Positions 8,203 to 16,539 of a stretch of 48,626 nucleotides of DNA are shown here, in pieces; position 1 is the first letter of the stretch; each line of letters opens with the position of its first letter. The stretch is from Candidatus Merdivicinus faecavium (lineage in GTDB: Bacteria; Bacillota; Clostridia; Oscillospirales; Ruminococcaceae), in the NCBI GenBank assembly GCA_018716285.1, contig DVKD01000057.1, forward strand, positions 1 through 48,626, in the 5' to 3' direction. Under the pieces are notes generated by a model. The model searched no databases. It was given only the letters and a program-made list of their open reading frames with translations, and was not told the origin of the DNA. The position numbers were made by a program, and so were the translations under genes.

Positions 8203-10842
8203 TTATTTGGCGGTCATGCCTTTGACCAGGTCGTCCAGCATAGCCAGGGCTTCGTCCACCTTGAAGGTGTCGCCGACGCCGCCCATTGCGGAATCGGGAC
8301 GTCCGCCGCCCTTGCCGCCGGTGACGGCGCAGGCTTCCTTGATGATCCTGCCCGCATGGACGCCGGCCTTGACAGCCTCGGGGCCCGCGACGCAGTAGAA
8401 GGTCTGCTTCTGCTCGTCCCCGCCGCAGAGCAGGGCGCAGATCGCAGGCTCCTGGTCGCGCAGCTTGTCGCCCATCGTGCGGAGCATCTCCGGGGTCATG
8501 CCGGACATGGAGGCAGTGAGCAGCACCACGCCGTTGACCCGCTGGGCGTTCTGCAGAAGCTCGCCGGTGCGGTTGCCTGCCAGTCTGCTGTTGAGGGCGG
8601 CGATCTCGCGGTCCTTTTCCTTGAGCTCCGCGACCATCGTCTCGCAGCGCTTGACCAGCTCGCCGGTGCTCTGGAGCTTGAGGGCGGCTGCCGCGCGCAT
8701 CATGGCGGCGTTTAAGCCGTCCACCATGAGCAGGGAGTTGAAGCCGGTGACGGCCTCGATCCGGCGGACGCCGGCCGCGACCGAGCTCTCCGACAGGATC
8801 TTGAACAGCCCGAGCTCGCCGGTATTCTTGACATGGGTGCCGCCGCACAGTTCCATCGAGAAGCCGGGGACCTCGGCCACCCGGACCACATCGCCGTATT
8901 TTTCGGAGAAGAGGGCCATCGCGCCCTTCGCGCGGGCTTCCTCGATGCCGCACTCGTAGTTCTCGACCGGGATGCAGGCGAGGATCTTGCGGTTGATGAT
9001 CTCCTCGATGCGGTGCAGCTCGGCGGGGGTCACCGCCTCAAAGTGGGTGAAGTCAAAGCGGGTGACATGCTCGTCGACCAGCTGGCCGGCCTGGTGGACA
9101 TGGTCGCCCAGCACCTCGCGCAGCGCCGCCTGCAGCAGGTGGGCGGCGGTGTGGCTGCGCATGACGCCCCGGCGGAACTCCTCGTCGACCGAAGCGGTCA
9201 CCCTGGCGCCGGTCTCCAGGCTGCCCTCCTCGACAAAGCCGATGTGCAGGATCTGCCCGCCGGGGGCCTTCTTCATCCGCGCGACCCGGAAAACGCCGCC
9301 GGGCAGGGTGAGGACGCCCTGGTCGGACACCTGGCCGCCGCTCTCGGTGTAGAAGGGGGTGCGGTCGAGGACGACGACCGCCTCCTGGCCCTCGGAAACA
9401 GAGGAGACCGCCTTGCCGTCGACGACCAGGCCCTTGACCTCGGCCTCGCACGAGAAGGTCTCATAGCCGACAAATTCGCTCTTGCAGTCGGGGAGCTCGA
9501 GCTCCTCCTCCACCCAGGAGGAGCCGCCCTTGCTCAGGTAGTTGTCCCGGGCGCGCTTCTTCTGCTCCTTCATGAAGGCGTCGAAGCCCTCGAGGTCGAC
9601 CGCCAGGCCCTTTTCCTCGACAATTTCGCGGGTCAGGTCGATGGGGAAGCCGTAGGTGTCGTAGAGGCGGAAGGCGTCCTCGCCGGAAATGGCGCGGATT
9701 TTATCGGTGGAAGCTTTGTCAATGAGGTCGGCCAGCATGTCCATGCCCTTGCCGATGGTGGCGTGGAAGGCTTCCTCCTCGTTTTTGACCACCTTTTTGA
9801 TATATTCCGCCTTTTCGGTCAGCTCGGGGTAGGCGGAGAAGTTCTCATGGGCGACGGTGTCGACCACCTCATAGAGGAAGGGCTCGGTGATGCCGAGCAG
9901 GCGGCCGTGCCGGGCGGCGCGCCGCAGCAGCCGGCGCAGGACGTAGCCCCGGCCGGAGTTGGCGGGGGAAACGCCGTCGGCGATCATAAAGGTGGTGGAA
10001 CGGATGTGGTCGGTGATGACCCGCAGGGAGACGTCGGAGCGGTCGTTCTGATGGTAGGCGACGCCGGCGATCTCGGAGATCTTCTTCATGATATTCTGGA
10101 CGGTGTCGACCTCAAAGAGGTTGTCCACCCCCTGCATGATGCAGGCGAGCCGCTCGAGGCCCATGCCGGTGTCGATGTTGGGCTTGGCCATCCGCTCATA
10201 GTGGCCGTTGCCGTCGGAATCAAACTGGGAGAAGACAAGGTTCCAGAACTCCATATACCGGTCGCAGTCGCAGCCGGGCTTGCAGTCGGGCTTGCCGCAG
10301 CCGTATTCGGGGCCGCGGTCGAAGTGGATCTCGGAGCAGGGGCCGCAGGGGCCGGAGCCGTGCTCCCAGAAGTTGTCCTCCTTGCCGAGCCGGACGATGC
10401 GGTCGGGGGAAACGCCGATTTCCTTGGTCCAGATGTCAAACGCCTCGTCGTCGTCGAGGTAGATGGTGACCCAGAGCCGGTCCACCGGCAGCTCGAGCAC
10501 CTCGGTGATAAACTCCCAGGCCCATTTGATGGCCTCGTGCTTGAAGTAATCGCCGAAGGAGAAGTTGCCGAGCATCTCGAAATAGGTGCCGTGGCGGGAG
10601 GTCTTGCCGACCTGCTCGATGTCGGGGGTGCGGATGCACTTCTGGCAGGTGGTGACCCGGACGTTGGGCGGGGTCGCCTGGCCTAAGAAATACTTTTTGA
10701 GGGGGGCCATGCCGGAGTTGATGAGCAGCAGGCTCTTGTCCCCCTGGGGAATGAGGTTGGCGCTGGGCAGGCGGGTGTGGCCCTTGCTCTCAAAGAACGA
10801 GAGGAACATCTCGCGCAGCTCGTTTAAGCCGGTCCATTTCAT
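8203..10842 (-). CDS. alaS: Alanyl-tRNA synthetase
   Basis: 879 aa class II synthetase charging tRNA-Ala, full family length. The N-terminal aminoacylation core begins GLNELREMFLSFFESKGH and includes the class II motif region with GMAPLKKYFLGQ. The editing domain has the zinc motifs HTAAH (about residue 560) and CGGTHVKNTGE. The C-terminal glycine-rich C-Ala domain ends with GGKGGGRPDSAMGG. A cysteine-rich loop (CGKPDCKPGCDC) lies in the catalytic half, as in many Clostridia. Transcription is controlled by the T-box leader at 10895-11137. Confidence 0.98.
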   Translation of the reverse strand: MKWTGLNELREMFLSFFESKGHTRLPSANLIPQGDKSLLLINSGMAPLKKYFLGQATPPNVRVTTCQKCIRTPDIEQVGKTSRHGTYFEMLGNFSFGDYFKHEAIKWAWEFITEVLELPVDRLWVTIYLDDDEAFDIWTKEIGVSPDRIVRLGKEDNFWEHGSGPCGPCSEIHFDRGPEYGCGKPDCKPGCDCDRYMEFWNLVFSQFDSDGNGHYERMAKPNIDTGMGLERLACIMQGVDNLFEVDTVQNIMKKISEIAGVAYHQNDRSDVSLRVITDHIRSTTFMIADGVSPANSGRGYVLRRLLRRAARHGRLLGITEPFLYEVVDTVAHENFSAYPELTEKAEYIKKVVKNEEEAFHATIGKGMDMLADLIDKASTDKIRAISGEDAFRLYDTYGFPIDLTREIVEEKGLAVDLEGFDAFMKEQKKRARDNYLSKGGSSWVEEELELPDCKSEFVGYETFSCEAEVKGLVVDGKAVSSVSEGQEAVVVLDRTPFYTESGGQVSDQGVLTLPGGVFRVARMKKAPGGQILHIGFVEEGSLETGARVTASVDEEFRRGVMRSHTAAHLLQAALREVLGDHVHQAGQLVDEHVTRFDFTHFEAVTPAELHRIEEIINRKILACIPVENYECGIEEARAKGAMALFSEKYGDVVRVAEVPGFSMELCGGTHVKNTGELGLFKILSESSVAAGVRRIEAVTGFNSLLMVDGLNAAMMRAAAALKLQSTGELVKRCETMVAELKEKDREIAALNSRLAGNRTGELLQNAQRVNGVVLLTASMSGMTPEMLRTMGDKLRDQEPAICALLCGGDEQKQTFYCVAGPEAVKAGVHAGRIIKEACAVTGGKGGGRPDSAMGGVGDTFKVDEALAMLDDLVKGMTAK

Positions 10843-10894
10843 GACAGTGTTTCATCCTTTCTGAACTTCTGGAAAACGGCGTTTTCCGCAAAAC

Positions 10895-11137
10895 AAAAAA
10901 CTTCGCCCCTCAAACATGGGACGAAGCGTGCTCCGTGGTACCACCCAAATTGCGCGGGATGCGGCATCCCGGCCCCTTGAAGCCCCGTTAACGCTGGGCG
11001 TGCGCCGCCGATTGAGGCGGAGCTCCGGGCCGGCTCCCGGCGGCCTTCCCGGACGCCTTTCAGCAAGTCGGCGTCCTCTCTGGAGGAAAGGTGCGGCCGG
11101 TTGAACCCATCACAGCCGTTTTCACATATAGACTCTA
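10895..11137 (-). ncRNA. T-box riboswitch leader of alaS
   Basis: The conserved T-box GGGTGGTACCACGG (complement of 10933-10946) binds the acceptor end of uncharged tRNA. It is followed by a terminator: CTTCGTCCC pairs with GGGGCGAAG, then TTTTTT (10895-10926). Upstream, AGAGAG and GCTGAAAG motifs are typical of T-box stems. A possible specifier GCT (Ala codon) is the complement of 11021-11023, but I did not fold stem I. Uncharged tRNA-Ala should favour the antiterminator and alaS expression. Confidence 0.9.
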
Positions 11138-11143
11138 TCCTTT

Positions 11144-11172
11144 AGTATAACAACTTTGCGCGCGGTTGTCAA
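11144..11172 (-). promoter_or_regulatory. Promoter of the T-box/alaS transcript
   Basis: TTGACA (11167-11172), 17-bp spacer, TATACT (11144-11149). Confidence 0.88.
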
Positions 11173-11207
11173 TCGGTTTTTTGCGGAAATGCCCAGCCCG
11201 AACCGAG

Positions 11208-11441
11208 TCAAAAATCATGCCTCCCGCCGGTGGAAATTCCATGTTTTTCAAACAGACAGACGATCTGTTCAATCCGCGCAAAACATTCCGGGTCATCCAG
11301 CTGGTCATCCCGGATAATATTTTGGATCTCCTCCAGCATCCGATAGCAGAACTGCTCCGTCAACTGCGCCAGGTTCGGTGCAAGAAGCCGCATCCTGGTA
11401 TCGGCGCTGACTTCTACAAATATTTCATCTAATAAACTCAT
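11208..11441 (-). CDS. Small conserved hypothetical protein, divergent from an XRE regulator
   Basis: 77 aa, mostly helical and acidic, ending in an IRDDQLDDPECF segment and GGRHDF. I recall short proteins with this ending in Firmicute accessory regions next to XRE regulators, without a known function. The ATG at 11441 has GAGGTGA six bases upstream; a GTG three codons earlier overlaps that site and is less likely. Its promoter (-35 11483-11488, -10 11460-11465) overlaps an inverted-repeat operator shared with the XRE gene. Lower GC than flanking housekeeping genes suggests acquisition. Confidence 0.8.
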   Translation of the reverse strand: MSLLDEIFVEVSADTRMRLLAPNLAQLTEQFCYRMLEEIQNIIRDDQLDDPECFARIEQIVCLFEKHGISTGGRHDF

Positions 11442-11459
11442 ACTGATCACCTCATGCTA

Positions 11460-11504
11460 ATTCTATCTGAGTTCAAGATAAAAGTCAATATCTTGATTCA
11501 AGAT
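11460..11504. promoter_or_regulatory. Divergent promoter with three XRE-type half-sites
   Basis: For the minus gene: TTGACT (11483-11488), 17-bp spacer, TAGAAT (11460-11465). Three half-sites TCAAGAT or its complement lie at 11473-11479, 11490-11496 and 11498-11504. The last two form a near-perfect palindrome. The first lies within the spacer, as expected of an autoregulated XRE operator. Confidence 0.75.
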
Positions 11505-11531
11505 ATTATACGATGTGGCTGGTGATGAATC

Positions 11532-11786
11532 ATGAGAATTGAAAAACTGCCGTATGAGCGTATCCGTAATTTGCGTGTAGACGCAGGGCTTTCGCAAAAA
11601 CAGGTAGGGGCATTCCTTCATGTCAGCCAGAACACCTATTCCCAATACGAAATCGGCACTATACGGCTTCCTGTAGAAATTTTAGTGAAGTTGGCAAAAT
11701 TCTACCACACGAGCACAGATTACCTCCTCGAGCTGACCGATGTCCGAACCCCCTACCCGCCGAAAGTCGAGGACCCTGCTCCGTAA
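11532..11786 (+). CDS. XRE-family helix-turn-helix regulator
   Basis: 84 aa, essentially one Cro/C1-type HTH domain: IRNLRVDAGLSQKQVGAFL, then VSQNTYSQYEIG as the recognition helix, and a closing helix with YHTSTDYLLELTD. It probably represses itself and the divergent small gene through the TCAAGAT half-sites upstream. The ribosome site is weak (GGTGAT). Codon use is AT-richer than neighbouring genes. Confidence 0.88.
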   Translation: MRIEKLPYERIRNLRVDAGLSQKQVGAFLHVSQNTYSQYEIGTIRLPVEILVKLAKFYHTSTDYLLELTDVRTPYPPKVEDPAP

Positions 11787-11815
11787 TTTCCGCGCATATT
11801 GCGCAGCGGAGGACG

Positions 11816-11845
11816 AAAAAAAGGGGGCCGGGATGACCCGGCCCC
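11816..11845 (-). terminator. Terminator of the Cys-rich membrane protein gene
   Basis: GGGGCCGGG pairs with CCCGGCCCC around a 4-base loop, followed on the minus strand by CTTTTTTT. Confidence 0.9.
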
Positions 11846-11896
11846 TGCAAACGGATATTCAGCGCGGATATGCCCGCACAATCTGTTTATCTCTGC

Positions 11897-12184
11897 TTAT
11901 TCGGCGTCCTCGCCTTCCGCGGGGACAGCCTCGGATTCCTCAGCCGCCGTCTCATCGGGGTGCAGGGGGATGGTCTCGAGTTCCTCTTCCTCCTCCGGCT
12001 CCTCCTCGCCGCAGCAGCACTCGTCTCCGCACTCGCACTCGTCCTCGAAATACTCGTCGGGGTCATAGTCGAGGTGCTCGGAGAGGGCCTTGCTCTTTTT
12101 GCGCAGGAAGGCGGCGAGGGCGATGGCGCCGGCGACAACAGCGGCCGCACCGGCGGCGATGGCAATCCAAACGTTCTTTTTCAT
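11897..12184 (-). CDS. Single-pass membrane protein with acidic, Cys-rich tail; function unknown
   Basis: 95 aa. One hydrophobic helix (about 5-27) is followed by RKKSK, so the N-terminus is probably outside or in the membrane and the tail cytoplasmic. The tail is very acidic and contains ECECGDECCCGEEE, six cysteines in a short span that could bind metal. No family recognised. The start at 12184 is chosen for AGAAAGGACTGG upstream; eight extra codons of a longer frame have no ribosome site. It lies 45 bases downstream of rsmE in the same direction, so co-transcription is likely, ending at the terminator at 11816. Confidence 0.72.
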   Translation of the reverse strand: MKKNVWIAIAAGAAAVVAGAIALAAFLRKKSKALSEHLDYDPDEYFEDECECGDECCCGEEEPEEEEELETIPLHPDETAAEESEAVPAEGEDAE

Positions 12185-12229
12185 ACGATAACCAGTCCTT
12201 TCTATCAATACGGAAATTTCCGCAGGGTA

Positions 12230-12943
12230 CTAAATGTCGCCCAGCAGGCTGAGCATGACCGACAGCCCGCAGATCGGGGCCGTCTCGCAGCGGAGGATGC
12301 GCGCGCCCAATGTGGCGCGGGCGACGCCGCGCCCGGTCAGAAAGTCAATCTCCTCTGCCGAGAAGCCGCCCTCGCTCCCCACAAAGACCGCCCATTCGGT
12401 ATCGGCGGGGGTGACGAGCTCGGCCAGCCGCCGGCCGCCGCCCTCGTAAAAGACCAGGGCGCGGGAGGGGAGCATCTCTGCCGCCTGCTCCAGGGTGACG
12501 AGGGGCAGCACCGCGGGGATGACGGCGCGGCCGCTCTGCTTGGCGGCCTCGGCCGCGATCTTGCGGTAGCGGACGAGCTTTTTCTCCATGCTTTTGGGGT
12601 CGGGGCGGGAGACGCAGCGGGAGGTCATGAGGGGAACGATCCGCCGCACCCCCAGCTCGACGCTCTTCTGGATGATAAATTCCATCTTGTCCCCCTTGGG
12701 GAGGGCCTGGAAGAGGGTGATGGCGGCGCGGGGCTCGGTCACGCTCGGCAGCTTTTCGAGCACCTCGAGGACGACCGGGTCGCCGGTCTCGAGGATGCGG
12801 GCGCGGTAGTCAAAGCCGCTGCCGTCGCAGAGGGTCAGCTCCTCGCCGGGGCGGAGCCGGAGGGAACGGGTGATGTGGGAGGCGTCCTCACCGGTGATGA
12901 GGGCGCGGTCTCCGTCAATGGGTGGGGTAAAAAAGCGGGGCAT
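12230..12943 (-). CDS. rsmE: 16S rRNA (uracil-1498-N3)-methyltransferase RsmE
   Basis: 237 aa SPOUT-class methyltransferase acting on the 30S subunit. It opens with PRFFTPP, has HITRSLRLRPGEE, and the C-terminal knot with VGSEGGFSAEEIDF and LGARILRCETA, the SAM-binding segments. An AAGGAGG site precedes the ATG at 12943. Promoter at 13075-13103. Often next to prmA in Firmicutes; not so here. Confidence 0.95.
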   Translation of the reverse strand: MPRFFTPPIDGDRALITGEDASHITRSLRLRPGEELTLCDGSGFDYRARILETGDPVVLEVLEKLPSVTEPRAAITLFQALPKGDKMEFIIQKSVELGVRRIVPLMTSRCVSRPDPKSMEKKLVRYRKIAAEAAKQSGRAVIPAVLPLVTLEQAAEMLPSRALVFYEGGGRRLAELVTPADTEWAVFVGSEGGFSAEEIDFLTGRGVARATLGARILRCETAPICGLSVMLSLLGDI

Positions 12944-13074
12944 ACTGCGCCTCCTTCCTTCTATCATGCCACAAAATAAAGGAGGTTTCCTCGCTTCTGT
13001 GTAAATCGTTTATGAATTTTATGCATCGCAGATGCGTGCGGCCTGTATTTTCATGGAAAATAGTTGTCTCTTTT

Positions 13075-13103
13075 ATCATACACCTTTTCCACAAAAATTG
13101 CAA
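13075..13103 (-). promoter_or_regulatory. Promoter upstream of rsmE
   Basis: TTGCAA (13098-13103), 17-bp spacer, TATGAT (13075-13080). The leader of about 125 bases contains a small GCATC/GATGC hairpin. Confidence 0.72.
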
Positions 13104-13134
13104 GGGAAATCGGCGGCAAAAATGCGGAATTGCG

Positions 13135-13998
13135 CTATTTTCCGCTGGGCGGGAAGAAGCCCGGCGCGACGAGCCCCGCCCCATAGCCGACGGTTCCGCC
13201 GTTTAAGATAAAGGCCTTGATCGAGCGCTGGAGGGAGGTGTCCTCGGGGTAATCGGCGGGGTTTTCGTACTGCCGCTTAAAGACCCAGATGATGCAGTCG
13301 TTTTTGGACTCGTCGCAGAAGGCCATCTCAAAAAAGTCCTGGAACCCGCGGATGCGGGAGCTTTGAGGCAGCAGCCCGCGCAGGTTTCCGGACAAAAGCC
13401 AGGACGCGCAGTAGGCCGCCCGGTAGCGGTATTCCGGGAAGAAGCGGGCGAAAAACTCCCGCGCCTGTCCAAAGGAATCGAGGACGGCCTCCCGCGAGAG
13501 GTCGGCGTCGGAGGGGATGTGGATGGAGAGGACGGGGGATGCGGGCGGGAGCGCGAGGCTTTCTGTCTGCATCCCATCCGCGAGGGTAAAGAGCTCGTAT
13601 TCGAGCGTGCCCAGCCGGAAGAGCAGCCCGGCCGTCTGCCGCCAGGCCCAGTAGTGCCGGTCAAAGCCCCGGACGCCGAAGGTCACGAAATGCTCCTCCT
13701 CAAAGCGGGGGAAGCAGCCCATCGTGTCGAGGAAGACCCGGTCCGGGATGCCGCGCGCCGCCCAGGCCTGCCGGTCGAGGGCCGCGGCGGCGAGGAAGAC
13801 GGCGAGGATGTCAAGCCCGCGCTCCCCGCTGTCCTTGAGCCGTTCGGCCAGGCGGGACGCGGCGTCCCCGGCTGCGGCGGGGTCGGTGAGCAGGCGGGCT
13901 TCCGCCTCGTCGACGGCGGGCGCCAGCGCCGCGATCCGCTCGGTGACCGACGGATGAAAGCCGAGGTCGCGGCAGAGGGCGATGATGTTGTCTGTCAT
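13135..13998 (-). CDS. Acyltransferase-domain protein (NAT_N/GNAT_C-like), function unknown
   Basis: 287 aa. The order of segments (an N-terminal helical part, a region FVTFGVRGFDRHYWAWRQ, LSIHIPSDADLS, then a C-terminal GNAT-like half with LLPQSSRIRGFQDFF and FILNGGTVGYGAG) matches proteins I recall as acyltransferase-domain proteins with NAT_N and GNAT_C modules in Clostridia; their substrate is unknown. The ATG at 13998 has AGGAGGAATG upstream. Promoter at 14042-14070. No cysteine-rich or membrane features; cytoplasmic. Confidence 0.8.
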   Translation of the reverse strand: MTDNIIALCRDLGFHPSVTERIAALAPAVDEAEARLLTDPAAAGDAASRLAERLKDSGERGLDILAVFLAAAALDRQAWAARGIPDRVFLDTMGCFPRFEEEHFVTFGVRGFDRHYWAWRQTAGLLFRLGTLEYELFTLADGMQTESLALPPASPVLSIHIPSDADLSREAVLDSFGQAREFFARFFPEYRYRAAYCASWLLSGNLRGLLPQSSRIRGFQDFFEMAFCDESKNDCIIWVFKRQYENPADYPEDTSLQRSIKAFILNGGTVGYGAGLVAPGFFPPSGK

Positions 13999-14041
13999 GG
14001 TGCATTCCTCCTGTTGCGGGTGAAATGAGATGGTTTTTCTC

Positions 14042-14070
14042 ATTGTACCACAAATTATGCCGCTATACAA
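14042..14070 (-). promoter_or_regulatory. Promoter of the acyltransferase-like gene
   Basis: TTGTAT (14065-14070), 17-bp spacer, TACAAT (14042-14047), about 45 bases before the start at 13998. Confidence 0.7.
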
Positions 14071-14111
14071 TATATTTTCGGGGTGTTTGCCCGCTGATTT
14101 TTACACATATA

Positions 14112-14140
14112 TTTACAAATATAAAGAAATATGATAAAAT
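14112..14140 (+). promoter_or_regulatory. Promoter of the lipoprotein gene
   Basis: TTTACA (14112-14117), 17-bp spacer, TAAAAT (14135-14140), in a strongly AT-rich stretch. Confidence 0.72.
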
Positions 14141-14206
14141 GAAGAGGGGATAGATCCTCAATTTGCACAATGATTTTGGCTAAATATTCAAAAGGAGGCG
14201 ACTCGG

Positions 14207-14734
14207 ATGAAACGCATTTTCGCAGGAATTCTGGGATGCGGCCTGCTGCTCGCCGGATGCTCGTCCGGCGGGGAGCTCCCCTCCGTCCGCAGGGGGGAAG
14301 AGGGCTTCCAGCTCGGGAGCCTTGCCTGGGGGAGCGCCCCCGGGGAGGTCGCGGAAGCGCCCGGCGTCACCCTGCCCGAGCCGATGGAGGGCGAATCCGG
14401 CAACACCAGCGTCTACGCCCTCCGGGAAGTCCGGCAGTATGACGCCGAAGGCACCCTCCTGCTCTATTTCCGGGACGGACTGCTCGAGGGAGCCGATTTT
14501 ACCGAAGAGGGGGCGGACGAGGAGCGCTTCCAGTCGCTGCTCGACGACTTCCGGGAAGAATACGGCCGGGAGACCGGCCAGAACGAAACGGACAGCGCGC
14601 TGCTCGGCCGGCAGGTCGAAACGCTGGATTACCGCTGGGACGACCCGGAGACCGGCACCGTCCTCTTCCTCGCCCTGAGCGCCGCTGACGGCGGGGAGCC
14701 GTCCCTCACCGTTTCGGTGTCCAAAACGGAATGA
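14207..14734 (+). CDS. Putative lipoprotein of unknown function
   Basis: 175 aa with a lipoprotein signal peptide: basic MKR, hydrophobic core, lipobox LLAGC with Cys 18. The mature part is acidic and probably two small mixed alpha/beta units. Residues about 35-75 (GFQLGSLAWGSAPGEVAEA) resemble the short repeated modules of bacterial surface lipoproteins, but I do not recognise a named family. Strong ribosome site AAAGGAGG. It has its own promoter and shares a bidirectional terminator with the convergent PBP gene. Confidence 0.8.
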   Translation: MKRIFAGILGCGLLLAGCSSGGELPSVRRGEEGFQLGSLAWGSAPGEVAEAPGVTLPEPMEGESGNTSVYALREVRQYDAEGTLLLYFRDGLLEGADFTEEGADEERFQSLLDDFREEYGRETGQNETDSALLGRQVETLDYRWDDPETGTVLFLALSAADGGEPSLTVSVSKTE

Positions 14735-14738
14735 CGCC

Positions 14739-14767
14739 ATGCCCGCGGGAAGGATTCCTGCGGGCAT
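14739..14767. terminator. Bidirectional terminator between lipoprotein and PBP genes
   Basis: ATGCCCGC and GCGGGCAT arms with an inner GGAA/TTCC pairing, located between two convergent genes. Confidence 0.75.
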
Positions 14768-14783
14768 TTCTGCGCCAAAATGG

Positions 14784-16439
14784 TCACCACCCGTGGGCGG
14801 TGATCTCCTCCGCGATTTCGGCGAAGACCGGGGCCGCGGTCTCGTTGCCGAAGCCGCTGTCCTCGGAGAGGACGGTGACGACGTATTTCGGGGAGGAGGC
14901 CGGGAAAAATCCGGAGAACCAGCCGTGCTCGTACTCCTCCTCCCCCTCGAAGCGGCCGGTCTGGGCGGTGGCCGTCTTGCCGCCGGCGGTGGTGTTTTCC
15001 GGCAGGGCGTTCTGCCCCTCCTCCACCATCACGCAGTGGATGAGCAGGCTCTGGAGCTGGGAGGCAATCGCGGGGGAGAGGATCTGCTTTGCCGGCACGG
15101 TGGCTTCGGGGGTTACGACCTGCCCGTCCCGGGTCGTCCCGAGCACCAGGCGGGGGGTGACGAGCAGCCCGCCGTTGCAGGCGGCCGCCATCATCCGGGT
15201 GACCTGGAGCGGGGAGGCCATCAGGTCGCCCTGCCCGAAGCTCAGATTGGCGACCGCCGCGGGGTTGATCATCTCCGACTCTGCGGGGAGGCTGCCGGCC
15301 GCACCGTAAAGTCCCTCCGAAAGGGGCAGCTTTTCGCCGAAACCGAAGCGCTCCGCCATTTCAAGCAGCGCGTCGCCGCCCACCTGGAGGGCGAGCTGGA
15401 TGAAATAGGGGTTGCAGGACTTCATCATGGCGTCGATCATGTCGACCTTTCCGTGGCCGCTGCGGCGGTGGCAGCGGATGATCTGCCCGCCGACGTCGAT
15501 CTGGCCGGTACACTCATAGACCGCGTCGAGCGGCAGCCCCTGCTCCAGGGCGGCGGCCGCCGTCACCACCTTGAAGGTCGAGCCGACACTGAAGGGGAGG
15601 AGGGCGCGGTTGATCATGGGGGTGCCCTCCTCGTCGATCACCGCCTCGGAGAGATTGTCCATCGTGTAGGCGGGAAAGCTCGCCGAGGCCTTGATCTCGC
15701 CGGTGTAGGGATCCATCACGACGATGGCCCCTTTTTCGAGCAGGCGGTAGCCCACATTTTCGACCACCTTCTGGATGTTGGAGTCGATGGTGAGGACGAC
15801 GCCGGCTGCGGACGGGGCCTCCTGCCGGATCTCCGGCGTGAGGCCGGAGATGTTGTGGCCCAAAGCGTCGAGCTGGCAGGAAATTTCGGTGACGGCCGGG
15901 TCGGCCGAAAGGAAGGCGTCAAAGCTTTCCTCAATCCCGCTCACCCCATGCCCGCTGCTGTCGAGGTAGCCGACGATGTGAGGGGCGAGCTGGGGGACAG
16001 CCGTCCGCACCGGGACTTCAAACGCCTCCACCCCGACGGCGTCGATTTGGCCCACCCCGCTGAGCAGGAAGGGTTTGCCGGCCGCGATCAGCTCCCCCAC
16101 CTGCGCGCGGCGGGAAGCCGGGGTCGCGTCCAGGACCGCCTCCGCGTTTTCGACGCTGGGGATGACGGCGTAACGGGTCTCGGAAAAAGTGTCCGCGAGT
16201 GGGAGAAAGTTGCAGTCGTAAATTGCGCCGCGGCTCTCGGAGACGGTCAGGGTGTAGCGTTTCTGCTGCTGCGCTGCCTCCAAAAGGGCGTCGGACTGGG
16301 TCAGATACCCGAGGCGCAGGTAGAGGAAGGTGAAGAGCAGTGCAAAGCCTCCAAAGGAGAAGATCACCCGCCGCTGGAAGGAATGGTCCCGTCTCCGGCA
16401 GCGCTCCGATACCGAAAGCTCCGTCCGTTTTTTTCTCAT
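14784..16439 (-). CDS. Class B penicillin-binding protein (PBP2/SpoVD-type transpeptidase)
   Basis: 551 aa monofunctional transpeptidase with one N-terminal membrane anchor (about 24-45). A PBP-dimer region follows, with RGAIYDCNFLPLA. The transpeptidase domain has SxxK as STFK (in PFSVGSTFKVV) and SxN as SCN (in MMKSCNPYF). The third box reads KTA within AGGKTATAQTG where the family normally has KTG. The remaining surroundings (FSGFFPASSPKYVVTVL) are normal, so the enzyme is probably active but may bind beta-lactams differently. Downstream it converges on the lipoprotein gene. Elongation, division or sporulation role cannot be told from sequence alone. Confidence 0.9.
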   Translation of the reverse strand: MRKKRTELSVSERCRRRDHSFQRRVIFSFGGFALLFTFLYLRLGYLTQSDALLEAAQQQKRYTLTVSESRGAIYDCNFLPLADTFSETRYAVIPSVENAEAVLDATPASRRAQVGELIAAGKPFLLSGVGQIDAVGVEAFEVPVRTAVPQLAPHIVGYLDSSGHGVSGIEESFDAFLSADPAVTEISCQLDALGHNISGLTPEIRQEAPSAAGVVLTIDSNIQKVVENVGYRLLEKGAIVVMDPYTGEIKASASFPAYTMDNLSEAVIDEEGTPMINRALLPFSVGSTFKVVTAAAALEQGLPLDAVYECTGQIDVGGQIIRCHRRSGHGKVDMIDAMMKSCNPYFIQLALQVGGDALLEMAERFGFGEKLPLSEGLYGAAGSLPAESEMINPAAVANLSFGQGDLMASPLQVTRMMAAACNGGLLVTPRLVLGTTRDGQVVTPEATVPAKQILSPAIASQLQSLLIHCVMVEEGQNALPENTTAGGKTATAQTGRFEGEEEYEHGWFSGFFPASSPKYVVTVLSEDSGFGNETAAPVFAEIAEEITAHGW

Positions 16440-16464
16440 AAAAATCCGCCTTTCCTGGTAAAAT

Positions 16465-16505
16465 ACCCTTGTATTTTTCCCCGCTTTATGTCAAAATATA
16501 AGGGT
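16465..16505. promoter_or_regulatory. Long inverted repeat between the divergent PBP2 and guaA genes
   Basis: ACCCTTGTATTTT faces AAAATATAAGGGT, 13-bp arms with one mismatch and a 15-base loop, about 35 bases before guaA. It could be an operator or a leader stem-loop. A TTGACA on the minus strand lies inside it, but I find no -10 at standard spacing. Confidence 0.5.
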
Positions 16506-16539
16506 AGATTTTGAGTTTTCAGACAGAAAGGAGCATTCT

